Shown here piece after piece: positions 36,149 to 46,050 of a DNA stretch of 64,000 nt (positions within the stretch are counted from its first letter, which is position 1; each line of letters begins with the position of its first letter). Source of the DNA: Sinomicrobium pectinilyticum (GTDB lineage Bacteria; Bacteroidota; Bacteroidia; Flavobacteriales; Flavobacteriaceae); the NCBI RefSeq assembly GCF_003725735.1, contig NZ_RJTM01000114.1, positions 20,730 through 84,729 on the forward strand, given 5' to 3'. A model generated the notes under the pieces. The model saw only the letters and a list, made by a program, of their open reading frames with translations. It was not told the DNA's origin and made no database searches. The position numbers and the translations under genes were made by a program.

Positions 36149-38221
36149 TCAGTCCGTGACCACATCTATTTCAGCATATCCTATATTATCATTGCCCTCA
36201 GTGTTCTTTAATGCCCGGAACTTGATAAAACGGGCTTTTTGAGGTGCAAACATTCTGGTTTGCCAAACGGGATTGTTTTTGATATTGGAGAATTCTCCCT
36301 TGTCTGCCAGTTTCCATTTCTTATTATCATCGGACACATAAAACTCGTAGTTGGTAATGATGCCGGGTTCCCACATGCTCTGGTCCGGATGGTACCTGAA
36401 ACCATTCAAATTTTGCAGACCTCCCAGATCGATGACAAGATCAACGGGCATCTTCTTGTCCCTGCTTTGACGCCAGGTGGTAGCTGTATTTCCGTCCAGA
36501 ACGGCGTATGCTTTATGGTCATCGGTTCCGACGATCTTCCAATCCTTTCTGCAAATGTCAAATTTCCCGATAGTCACAGGGCTGCTTTTATGCGTGGAAG
36601 GATCATAGGCAATGGCTTTTACTTCCACTTTCCCGTCTGTCGGGACCGGGCCTGTATACCTTTTTGATTCCGGGGTAGGCTCGCTTCCATCCAATGTATA
36701 GTAAAAATATGGCCCTATATCATCGGTCGATATGGTGATTTCACCGGATTGATCCCGGATAATGGCGGGAGGATTCAAAGATAACGGCGCATTGTAAATC
36801 CCGATATTGGAAATTACCGGGCAGCTTTTCGAGTCGGTAATACGGAAACGAACCTTCGTTGCCTCAACAGCGGGAAACCTGAGGAAACGCTTATACCCGA
36901 CGGTCGTTCCTTTGGCCAGTTCTTTCCAGTTTCCGTCCACGAGGGCTTCCACCGTAAAGGCTTTCACCCGTTGCCCCAAGCGGATGTATTCCTGTGCAAG
37001 GAACCGGTTGACCATGGTTGGTTTTTCAAAATTTATGGTCAGGGAGGCTGTTGTTACGCTATCATCCGTTGCCCAGTATGTGTCCTTATTATTGTCTAAC
37101 GCCTTATCCGCTCCAAATTCTTTGGCTTTACCGCGGACATCCGACGCAATCGCATGCTTGTTCCTGGCTAAGTTTTCAGCAAATGAAGCCTCGACGGTTG
37201 CCGCAAATTCCAATGCCGCTTTTTCGTCATTTTCATGAATCAGACCATTGGGCATGATCGGGAAGTTGAGCAACAACGTGCCGTTGCGCCCTATGGAGTT
37301 ATAATAGGTCTCCATTAACTGCGGTACTGTTTTTACCTTGTCGTCCTCAATCGGGTGATAAAACCACTCCGGCCGGATGGAGGTATTTACTTCAGCCGGC
37401 ACCCACGAATCGCCGGTTTCCAGGCCAAAATGCAACATCTCCCACTCCACGTCGCCTGTACCGTTCAATAAACTCCAGTTGGTCTCCCCTACAAAGCCCC
37501 CTTCTGTGCCTACCCAGCGCAGGTCCGCCCTGTCGCCGCCATCGTTCCAGATAACAATGTCGGGTTGAAGCTCCCGGATCATTTTATACGTCGGCTGCCA
37601 GTCGTAATATGTCGTACGGTCAATTTTACGGTTTTCATTGGCACCACCGTAATAACCGTTGCCTCCATTGGCGCCATCGAACCATATTTCGAAAATGGGG
37701 CCATAATCGGTCAGTAACTCTTTTATCTGGTTTCGGAAATAGGTGATGTATTCCGGCTTTCCATAATCAGGGTGATTCCTGTCCCATGGAGATACGTAAA
37801 TGCCCAATTTCAAACCGTATTCTTCGCAAGCCTCGGCCAGTTCGCGGACCACATCCCCCTTGCCGCCCTTCCAGGGAGCGTTTTTTACAGAATACTCCGT
37901 ATACTCCGACGGCCATAAACAAAAGCCACTATGGTGTTTAGCCGTGATGATGATGCCTTTCATCCCTGCTTCTTTACAAATCCGGGCCCACTGACGGGCA
38001 TCCAGTTCCGTGGGATTAAACAGGTTGATATCTTCATTACCATATCCCCATGCCTGGTCGGTGTAGGTGTTCAGTGAGAAATGAACAAATGCATAATATT
38101 CCATTTCCTGCCATCTCATCTGGTTTTCGGATGGCACAGGCCCGAAGGCAGTCGGAGGTGCTACTCTGCTACACCCCATACATACGGCCAGAACGGTTCC
38201 GAATAGTAAATACCTGATCAT
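36149..38221 (-). CDS. GH29 alpha-L-fucosidase with carbohydrate-binding domains, lipoprotein
   Basis: 690 residues, lipoprotein signal (VCMGC, Cys17). The GH29 barrel spans about 30-345: MEYYAFVHFSLNTYTDQAWG, IIITAKHHSGFCLWPS, LGIYVSPWDRNHPDYG and nucleophile Asp182 in IFEIWFDGANG. It is followed by an F5/8-type (CBM32-like) domain (about 350-475, ADKALDNNKDTYWATDD). A chitobiase/HEX C-terminal module (about 490-560, YYTLDGSEPTPESKRYTGPV) and a second F5/8-type domain (about 570-690, AVLDGNTATTWRQS) complete it. The barrel motifs (EIWFDGANG) resemble the GH29-B group, which prefers branched alpha-1,3/4-fucosides, while the other GH29 resembles group A. A promoter-like element lies about 60 bases upstream. 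Confidence 0.9.
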   Translation of the reverse strand: MIRYLLFGTVLAVCMGCSRVAPPTAFGPVPSENQMRWQEMEYYAFVHFSLNTYTDQAWGYGNEDINLFNPTELDARQWARICKEAGMKGIIITAKHHSGFCLWPSEYTEYSVKNAPWKGGKGDVVRELAEACEEYGLKLGIYVSPWDRNHPDYGKPEYITYFRNQIKELLTDYGPIFEIWFDGANGGNGYYGGANENRKIDRTTYYDWQPTYKMIRELQPDIVIWNDGGDRADLRWVGTEGGFVGETNWSLLNGTGDVEWEMLHFGLETGDSWVPAEVNTSIRPEWFYHPIEDDKVKTVPQLMETYYNSIGRNGTLLLNFPIMPNGLIHENDEKAALEFAATVEASFAENLARNKHAIASDVRGKAKEFGADKALDNNKDTYWATDDSVTTASLTINFEKPTMVNRFLAQEYIRLGQRVKAFTVEALVDGNWKELAKGTTVGYKRFLRFPAVEATKVRFRITDSKSCPVISNIGIYNAPLSLNPPAIIRDQSGEITISTDDIGPYFYYTLDGSEPTPESKRYTGPVPTDGKVEVKAIAYDPSTHKSSPVTIGKFDICRKDWKIVGTDDHKAYAVLDGNTATTWRQSRDKKMPVDLVIDLGGLQNLNGFRYHPDQSMWEPGIITNYEFYVSDDNKKWKLADKGEFSNIKNNPVWQTRMFAPQKARFIKFRALKNTEGNDNIGYAEIDVVTD

Positions 38222-38280
38222 ATTCTTTTTTTATTGATTGTTCAACGGTTATTATACGTATCAGCAAGCACTGTATGTCT

Positions 38281-38288
38281 CAAAGTTA
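38281..38288 (-). promoter_or_regulatory. Candidate -7 promoter element (TAACTTTG) for GH29-ridA-phzF
   Basis: On the minus strand the sequence is TAACTTTG, an exact TAnnTTTG match, 60 bases before the GH29-CBM start at 38221. No TTTG -33 element is evident at the right spacing. Confidence 0.4.
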
Positions 38289-38448
38289 GCTTTTAATTTT
38301 TATTTTGTCATTATGACTATTTGGACTTTATAATTGTTTTGAAATCAAAACAAGGTATAGTACCGGCCGGTTATATTGGCCGCTGCCTTCGTTATGCATA
38401 AATTTTCCCGGGCTACCGGTGAATGGCAGTGCAGCATGCAAACACGCC

Positions 38449-40434
38449 TTATTTTTCCGGTCTGATTATGATTGCAAAGCCACCGCCATTAGCCATACTT
38501 ATTACCGGTTTATCGGTACTTACTACTTTAATTATCTCACGTTTATAGTCCGTGGGATCTTTATCTGCGTTAACCCCGTCTTTAAAAATCTCCGCCAAAT
38601 AGGTTCCCTCTCCCAGGAAAGACAGGTCTATCGATATTTCTCTTGCCGACCAATTGGTTAAACCACCTACAAACCATTTTTCATCCTTTCGCCTGGCCAG
38701 AGCAACATATTCGCCAACTTTGCCATCGAGGGCAACTGTTTCGTCAAAAGTGGTAGGGATCCGGGAAATAAAGGTAGTGCTTTCCTGTTCTTTCATATAT
38801 GCCGTAGGGCTATCTGCCATCATTTGCAAGGGTGCTTCATAAATGATGTACATCCCTAATTGGTGACACCTGGTCCCCTGGCTCATCGGCATGGAATTGC
38901 TCGGACGAAAATCTGCTCTTGTTGCATTGCGCATTGCTCCCGGTGTATAATCCATAGGCCCCGCCAGCATTCTGATGAAGGGAATACAGGTCGCATAATA
39001 CGGCATATCATCATTCGGCGTCCATTTCACGTTCTCCAGACCTTTGACCCCTTCAAAATTGACCACATTAGGGTAGGTCCGCTGAATACCTGTAGGTTTA
39101 TAAATGCCGTGGAAATCGATCAGGAGTTTATAAGAGGCCGCCTTTTTTGAAATGTCATAAACAGATTTTACCATTTTCTGATCATCACGATCTAAAAAAT
39201 CAATCTTAAAGCCCTTAACCCCTAATTTTGAATAGTGAGAAAAGGTATTATCCAGATCCTGATTTATGGCATACCAGGTGGCCCATAAGATAATCCCGAC
39301 ATTTTTCTGATTCGCATAGCTGATGATTTCTTCGATGTCCATACCGGGTGAAATTTCCAGCATATTGTTTTCTTCACTCCAACCTTCGTCCAGCACCACA
39401 TATTCAATATGGTTTTCTGCGGCAAAATCAATATAATACTTATAGGTTTCCGTATTGATTCCGGCCTTAAAATCAACCTTCGATATACTCCAGTCATTCC
39501 ACCAGTCCCATGCCACTTTACCCGGCTTTATCCAGCTTACATCAGCAATTTGTGAAGGTGCTGAAAGTTTTTGGACCATGTCATTATTCAACAGGTCTTT
39601 ATCGCTTTCACTTATTATTATTGCTCTCCACGGGAAATTGCGGGTACCGTTTGTTTTAGCCATATAAGGTTCCCGCTTCACCACCATGTAGTTCATATTG
39701 TTAAAGCCTCCCAGGCGTTCTTCCTTCGGGTAACAGGCAAACGCCCCCTTCAAGCCTTGCTGTGTTTGATTATTGCGTGTTAAGAACATACCGGGATAAT
39801 CTTCCAGGTCAGCCTCTATAATGGCCGCCTTTTTTCCATTTCCCAGATCAACAAGGAGCGGGGAAATAGCCAGTGAATCTTTTACAAATCCGGAAAGAGG
39901 AATTTGAGTATACATCACTTCGAAAGCAGATGTATACATATCGTTTTCCCTCAGATCGCGCACGTAGGGAACAAAGGCTTTATGATCTTTATTAAAGTTA
40001 AAATTGGCTTCTTCGGATTCAATAATGATCTGTCCCTTCTTACTGGTAAAAAAGCGGTAGGCTACCCCGTCATTATAGGCTCTTAAAATCAAACCGAAAC
40101 CGCCTTTAAACTTTATTACGACCTGGTTGTACTCGTCAATTACCGTTGCCTTTTTATAAACAGGTGTGGCAAAGGTGTTGCTGACTTTTGAAGTTTTAGT
40201 ACTGATGACTTTTGCATTATTTCCTAAAACCTCTCCGCTGTCAAGTGTCAATGAAATAGTAGAAGCAGCAATAACTTCCGTATTTTCATGTTTGACAGAC
40301 CACAAAATCTTCTCTCCGCTTTCCAAAGCCATGTCGATCTTCCCGTCGGGCGACTTTACATGGATGACCTGCGCCATACCAACACCGGTTGATAAAAACA
40401 CGATAGAGACTATATATAAAAAAATTCTATTCAT
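38449..40434 (-). CDS. GH97 alpha-glycosidase, retaining type (alpha-galactosidase-like)
   Basis: 661 residues with a signal peptide (MNRIFLYIVSIVFLSTGVGMAQ). GH97 features: N-terminal sandwich beginning VKSPDGKIDMALES, the calcium-site and barrel entry VAWDWWNDWSI (about 308-318), and YVVLDEGWS. The nucleophile block GVKGFKIDFLDRDDQ gives Asp412 as nucleophile, and DFHGIYKPTGIQRTYPNVVN follows. The Asp and the lack of Glu in the DFHG block place it in the retaining subgroup, whose characterised members are alpha-galactosidases (BT1871 type) or beta-L-arabinopyranosidases. It belongs to the long minus-strand series, 237 bases after GH43. Substrate in this locus is uncertain, since canonical xyloglucan has no alpha-galactose. 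Confidence 0.92.
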   Translation of the reverse strand: MNRIFLYIVSIVFLSTGVGMAQVIHVKSPDGKIDMALESGEKILWSVKHENTEVIAASTISLTLDSGEVLGNNAKVISTKTSKVSNTFATPVYKKATVIDEYNQVVIKFKGGFGLILRAYNDGVAYRFFTSKKGQIIIESEEANFNFNKDHKAFVPYVRDLRENDMYTSAFEVMYTQIPLSGFVKDSLAISPLLVDLGNGKKAAIIEADLEDYPGMFLTRNNQTQQGLKGAFACYPKEERLGGFNNMNYMVVKREPYMAKTNGTRNFPWRAIIISESDKDLLNNDMVQKLSAPSQIADVSWIKPGKVAWDWWNDWSISKVDFKAGINTETYKYYIDFAAENHIEYVVLDEGWSEENNMLEISPGMDIEEIISYANQKNVGIILWATWYAINQDLDNTFSHYSKLGVKGFKIDFLDRDDQKMVKSVYDISKKAASYKLLIDFHGIYKPTGIQRTYPNVVNFEGVKGLENVKWTPNDDMPYYATCIPFIRMLAGPMDYTPGAMRNATRADFRPSNSMPMSQGTRCHQLGMYIIYEAPLQMMADSPTAYMKEQESTTFISRIPTTFDETVALDGKVGEYVALARRKDEKWFVGGLTNWSAREISIDLSFLGEGTYLAEIFKDGVNADKDPTDYKREIIKVVSTDKPVISMANGGGFAIIIRPEK

Positions 40435-40520
40435 TTGATATATTGATTTTTAATGCATGACAAAAAAATAACGCTATTCTGATTGGAGCGGGTAACACCA
40501 GGGCAAATTCCAAGTTACAT

Positions 40521-40580
40521 GTTACATGTTGCAGGTTTGTTAAATGCTATTACCCAAACATATAACCCGCAACCTGTAAC
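40521..40580. repeat. Imperfect inverted repeat between GH43 and GH97 genes
   Basis: GTTACATGTTGCAGGTT (40521-40537) and AACCCGCAACCTGTAAC (40564-40580) pair in 15 of 17 positions around a 26-base loop. An eight-A run follows on the plus strand, so on the minus strand, which carries the genes, T8 precedes rather than follows the hairpin. It is thus not a terminator for GH43; a mobile-element remnant or intergenic repeat is possible. Confidence 0.5.
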
Positions 40581-40671
40581 AAAAAAAATACCTTCAACTC
40601 CAAAACTCCGAACTGTAACACTATTACTATTCCATATATAATGCGTTTGCCTTGTGGGTAACACGATAATT

Positions 40672-42261
<1,590 letters not shown>

Positions 42262-42293
42262 TTATTTTTAATTGAAATACGGGCAGGTTTTTA

Positions 42294-43745
42294 TTATTCT
42301 ATTGCCTCAAAAAGTTTATCGATGGTACGTTGGTCTTTTACGGAACCGTTGTTTCTATCCACCGCAACTCCCGTATCCCACCAAAAAGGGATCAAACCAT
42401 TCGCCAGGGCCTTCCTTGTTACATACTCGATCCAATGATCTACTGCATTGTGGTGTGTCTCCAGGTCCTGGGGGACATGCTCACTTTCGTGACGTCGATA
42501 GGCCCCATATTCGCCCAGGATTACCGGGATTCCTTTGTCGATGAATTTCGTTTTTGCCAAAGCCATAGATGCATCTACTTCATCCTCTTCCCCATAGGTG
42601 GCGTTGCGGTCGGGTTCAATGGCAGAGTGGTTATCTGCACCCCAGTAATAGGCCATCTTGCCCCAGCTCTTGTCGCCGTCGAACAGGATGCAGAATTGAG
42701 AAGGTGTATAATAATGTACCTCAGCCATCATACGGCCGTCTACCTCATCTGTAGGCATGTTCATCAAATCATTGCTTTTTTCAATATTTGTAGCAGGTCC
42801 CTGGACCACCAGCACCCTATAGCTGTTCTTACCGCCCGTAGCCCGAACGGCATTGACAAAGGTCTGGTGGTAGGAATGGAGTACCGCCATCTCTTCAGCA
42901 TTATCTACGTCTGGCTCATTGGCACTGGCAAACATCAGGTGCTCATCAAAGTCGCGCATGGCTGTTGCTATTTGTTCCCAGTACGCTTTTTGTTTGGCAT
43001 TTACCGAATCTTTCTTTTCGGGGGTGCAGTTTTTTTCCAGCCAGCCACCATCCCAGTGGATATTGAGCATTACATACATGTCATTGTCTACACAGTATCC
43101 TACCACTTCTTTGACCCTGTTCATCCACTCTTGTCCTATTTTTGCCGTCGCCTGGTCTGCATACTGATCCCAGGCACAGGGAATACGAATGGCGTTGAAT
43201 CCCAGTTTTTTAACAGCCTCGACATATTCTTTTGTGATATTCGGATTACCCCAGGCATTTTCACCGCCCGTGGCTTCCAGGGTATTGCCGATATTCCAGC
43301 CCAGTTTCATTTTGGCCGCCAGCTCCACGGCATTGCTGCTCATCCCTGTGGCATCGGGCGGCAGCGGAGAAGTATTATAAGAGGGGTAGATCGTCGAACC
43401 CTGTGAGGCATTAATCCTGCGCACCTGGCCGTTTGACGCGGCAACCTCCAATACGGAGGCCCGGGCTGAACCGGTGCCATTAGCTTCTGTGCTTAATTTT
43501 ACGGATGTGCTTCCGCTGCTACCTGTTGTCTGACTCGGCTGTAACCATGAGACCGGGTTACTAATACTCCACTCGCTGTTGCTTGTTATTGTTATTTCTA
43601 CATCTCCTCCTTCCGCTGTGAAATCAGCCTTATTCGAAGAAACGTCGAGCACGGGGGCTATTTCTCCTTCTTTACTACTGCAAGAGGCAAGTGCTATTAT
43701 TACAAAAAGTATGGCCAGAATCCCGGCCGGATTTATTTTTTTCAT
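42294..43745 (-). CDS. BACON-GH5 endo-glucanase (GH5_4 endo-xyloglucanase-like), surface lipoprotein
   Basis: 483 residues. Lipoprotein signal (ALASC, Cys22), then a BACON domain (about 32-115: LDVSSNKADFTAEGGDVEIT, SNSEWSIS, SWLQPSQTTG), then the GH5 barrel. Key blocks: MKLGWNIGNTLEATGGENAW, FNAIRIPCAW, VMLNIHWDGGWLEKNC, acid/base Glu277 in MFASANEPDVD, AEVHYYTP and nucleophile Glu412 in PVILGEYGAYRR. BACON-GH5_4 is the arrangement of BoGH5A, the vanguard endo-xyloglucanase of Bacteroides ovatus. By analogy it makes the first cuts at the cell surface. It has no T9SS tail, unlike the GH74 in the same locus. The 211-base leader contains competing hairpins. Confidence 0.93.
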   Translation of the reverse strand: MKKINPAGILAILFVIIALASCSSKEGEIAPVLDVSSNKADFTAEGGDVEITITSNSEWSISNPVSWLQPSQTTGSSGSTSVKLSTEANGTGSARASVLEVAASNGQVRRINASQGSTIYPSYNTSPLPPDATGMSSNAVELAAKMKLGWNIGNTLEATGGENAWGNPNITKEYVEAVKKLGFNAIRIPCAWDQYADQATAKIGQEWMNRVKEVVGYCVDNDMYVMLNIHWDGGWLEKNCTPEKKDSVNAKQKAYWEQIATAMRDFDEHLMFASANEPDVDNAEEMAVLHSYHQTFVNAVRATGGKNSYRVLVVQGPATNIEKSNDLMNMPTDEVDGRMMAEVHYYTPSQFCILFDGDKSWGKMAYYWGADNHSAIEPDRNATYGEEDEVDASMALAKTKFIDKGIPVILGEYGAYRRHESEHVPQDLETHHNAVDHWIEYVTRKALANGLIPFWWDTGVAVDRNNGSVKDQRTIDKLFEAIE

Positions 43746-43804
43746 TTCGGGTTGTTTTTATTTGTTTTTAGTACATGACAAAATTTGTTTTTCAGCAAGT
43801 TGTC

Positions 43805-43891
43805 GGAAAATCAGCTTTACCCTAACCCTAAAGGGAACCTGATTTTCCTCAATTCACCCTTTAGGGACGGGGTGCAACATCGAGGAAAATC
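43805..43891 (-). repeat. Cluster of overlapping inverted repeats in the GH5 leader
   Basis: Three complementary pairs overlap. GGAAAATCAG (43805-43814) pairs with CTGATTTTCC (43839-43848). GATTTTCCTC (43841-43850) pairs with GAGGAAAATC (43882-43891). CCCTAAAGGG (43826-43835) pairs with CCCTTTAGGG (43857-43866). The central segment can pair with either side but not both, as in an attenuator. The CCCTTTAGGGACGGGG part resembles sequence near 55190-55220 and may instead be a dispersed intergenic repeat. Confidence 0.45.
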
Positions 43892-43956
43892 CAGCGAAAT
43901 TGAATTTTGCCTTGTACTAAACTGTTTATTATTCGTTTTCATCCAATCTTTGGATT

Positions 43957-45918
43957 CTATTTCCGGGTGATCCCTTTCCAGTCATCTGTCCGGAAAGGGA
44001 CCGCAGGCAATCCTTCGGAATTTACCAGGTTGCATTCGGGGTTGTCGGCCCAGGCATAGCGTACCGCTTCCGGACTGACCACCTTATCGGAATAAACGAC
44101 CACCTCATTTCCCTCGATCACAGCTTTGGCCCAATGGAATTTCCGGTCATTTCCCGCAATGGCAAAACCTGTTACTTGTCTCCCGTCTTTTGCGGATAGT
44201 CCCGAACCGGTATTGGTGAAGCTGATGCGGACCCGGTTTCCTTCTGTTTTAGCGCTTTTGTACACGGGACCGGATGCGATACGGTCGTTCCGTCCATATA
44301 CCATTTTATCGGCGATCAGAGCCAGTCGCCGGCCTACTTCCTGCTTGTTTGTGGGGTGGATATTATCCGCTTCGCCTATGTCGATGATACAGGCCATTCC
44401 CGTATTCGGTTGTGACAACGTCAGCGTCTGGGCTTCCCTGAGCTCTGCCCAATCACTTTCCGAAGGGGTATCTTTTCTCTTTTTGAAATTTGCCAGTTGT
44501 ACATACAAAAAGGGGAGGTTGCCCTGGCCCCAGCGTTCCCGCCAGTCGGTGATCAGCATGGGGAAAAGCTTCCTGTAGTGATACGCTTCGGGGGCATTCG
44601 CTTCTCCCTGGTACCATATAAATCCCTTGATGCCGTAAGGGATGACCGGGTTGATCATCGCATTGAACAATACCGCGGGCCTGTAATGATAATCCATGAT
44701 CCTGGGAAGGGCGGGTTCGATATCTTTTTGATACAACCACTTTCCGGCTAAAGATATTTTTGAAGAGCCGTCCGTGATATAGAGGCTGTCGGCCGGGGGA
44801 TAGATACCTCCGCCGTTCCAGATCATGGCCAGGCGGATAGAAACCACGTTTTCCCCCTTTTTTACGAGGTGGGCGGGAATGGTATACCGATGGGTTGGAT
44901 TTGAGTTCCAGACCGCCTTACAGATCTCCTCACCGTTGAAGTACAGAGAATAGTTAAACTCCGGATGTCCCACATTCACTACCAGGTCTTTGCCCTCAAA
45001 ACGCTCCGGCAATAGTACCTTTTTGCGCAGCCACATCACCCCTTCGTAGGGCCCGATCCCGAAATCTTTGATCAACCGGGGCATTTCCGTTTCGGTCCAG
45101 CCGGAGTCGTCGTATTCCGTCGAAGGTACTATCTTGTCTGCCTTATCCTGAGGATTCAAGACGATATCCCAAAAGCGTATGACATTCAGGCTGTCCTGTA
45201 CAAAATCGTAGGGGTCCCTGAGCGTATCATTGGCCAGCACGGCTTGCCTGGATATCGGGGAAGAAAGCAACATTTCCCGGCTTGTCCAGGATTCTACGGG
45301 TGTTCCCCCCCAGGTACTCTGGATGATGCCTACGGGGACATTGTGGTCCCGGTGTATCTTCCTCGCAAAAAAATAGGCTACGGCCGAAAACTCCTTTACA
45401 TTGGCACTGTCGCATACCTGCCATTTTCCGGAAGAAATATCCGTTTGCGGGATTAATTTCTTGTCATGTGCTACCGGAAGGAAGCGTATATTGGAAAAAT
45501 TGGCATTTGCGATCTCATTTTCTGCATCTGCGGATTGCTGCACCTGCCATTCCATATTGGATTGCCCGGAAGCCACCCATACATCCCCGATGAGGATACC
45601 CTTCAGTTCCAAACCTTCGGCAGGTTTTCCCTTTTCATAAATTTTAAGGGTATAGGGACCGCCTGCCTTGAACTTCGGAAACCGGACCATCCACTTTCCT
45701 TCGGTATCGGCTTTTGTGGTTGCACGCACGGTTCCCAATTCTGCTATGATGTGTGCTCCGGGGTCCGAATTTCCCCAAACCGGAATTTTTATGCCCCTTT
45801 GTAAAACCATATCATTCCCGAATACTCCGGGCATGGTGATCCGGGCGTAACATAGCCCCTGGCAAAAGAGGAACAGTATGAAAAGTCCTCCCGCTATTCT
45901 TGTTTTCGTATTTAACAT
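43957..45918 (-). CDS. SASA/SGNH-type acetylesterase with inserted jelly-roll (CE20-like), secreted
   Basis: 653 residues, signal peptide MLNTKTRIAGGLFILFLFCQ plus a few residues. After an N-terminal beta-sandwich (FGNDMVLQRGIKIPVWG), the SGNH catalytic parts are: block I GDVWVASGQSNMEW (Ser120), block II STWGGTPVESW, block III GFIWYQGEANA, and block V ADNIHPTNKQEVGRRLA (Asp518, His521). Between blocks II and III lies an inserted GH2-type jelly-roll (about 245-365: YDDSGWTETEMPR, GVMWLRKKVLLPE, YSLYFNGEEI). This layout matches xyloglucan-active CE20 esterases described from Xanthomonas. Removing acetyl groups from galactosyl residues would let the exo-enzymes act. It is flanked by GH74 and GH5 genes, which supports this job. 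Confidence 0.88.
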   Translation of the reverse strand: MLNTKTRIAGGLFILFLFCQGLCYARITMPGVFGNDMVLQRGIKIPVWGNSDPGAHIIAELGTVRATTKADTEGKWMVRFPKFKAGGPYTLKIYEKGKPAEGLELKGILIGDVWVASGQSNMEWQVQQSADAENEIANANFSNIRFLPVAHDKKLIPQTDISSGKWQVCDSANVKEFSAVAYFFARKIHRDHNVPVGIIQSTWGGTPVESWTSREMLLSSPISRQAVLANDTLRDPYDFVQDSLNVIRFWDIVLNPQDKADKIVPSTEYDDSGWTETEMPRLIKDFGIGPYEGVMWLRKKVLLPERFEGKDLVVNVGHPEFNYSLYFNGEEICKAVWNSNPTHRYTIPAHLVKKGENVVSIRLAMIWNGGGIYPPADSLYITDGSSKISLAGKWLYQKDIEPALPRIMDYHYRPAVLFNAMINPVIPYGIKGFIWYQGEANAPEAYHYRKLFPMLITDWRERWGQGNLPFLYVQLANFKKRKDTPSESDWAELREAQTLTLSQPNTGMACIIDIGEADNIHPTNKQEVGRRLALIADKMVYGRNDRIASGPVYKSAKTEGNRVRISFTNTGSGLSAKDGRQVTGFAIAGNDRKFHWAKAVIEGNEVVVYSDKVVSPEAVRYAWADNPECNLVNSEGLPAVPFRTDDWKGITRK

Positions 45919-45995
45919 TGTTTTCAGGTTAATTTATTTTGATTGTGGCTTTAAAGCATGTTTAAACTGAATTTAATTGGCTAAAGTATTTATAA

Positions 45996-46032
45996 CCTTA
46001 TCCGGACAGGGGATGCTATGTGTCTGATAAGG
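45996..46032 (-). terminator. Candidate terminator/attenuator after GH74
   Basis: CCTTATC (45996-46002) pairs with GATAAGG (46026-46032), and GGACA/TGTC extend the stem after a mismatch. On the minus strand the hairpin begins 18 bases after the GH74 stop and is followed by TTATAAATACTTTAG. The loop is long and the T-run interrupted, so partial termination between GH74 and the esterase is plausible. Confidence 0.4.
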
Positions 46033-46050
46033 GGTTTTTATGTTTTCCCA

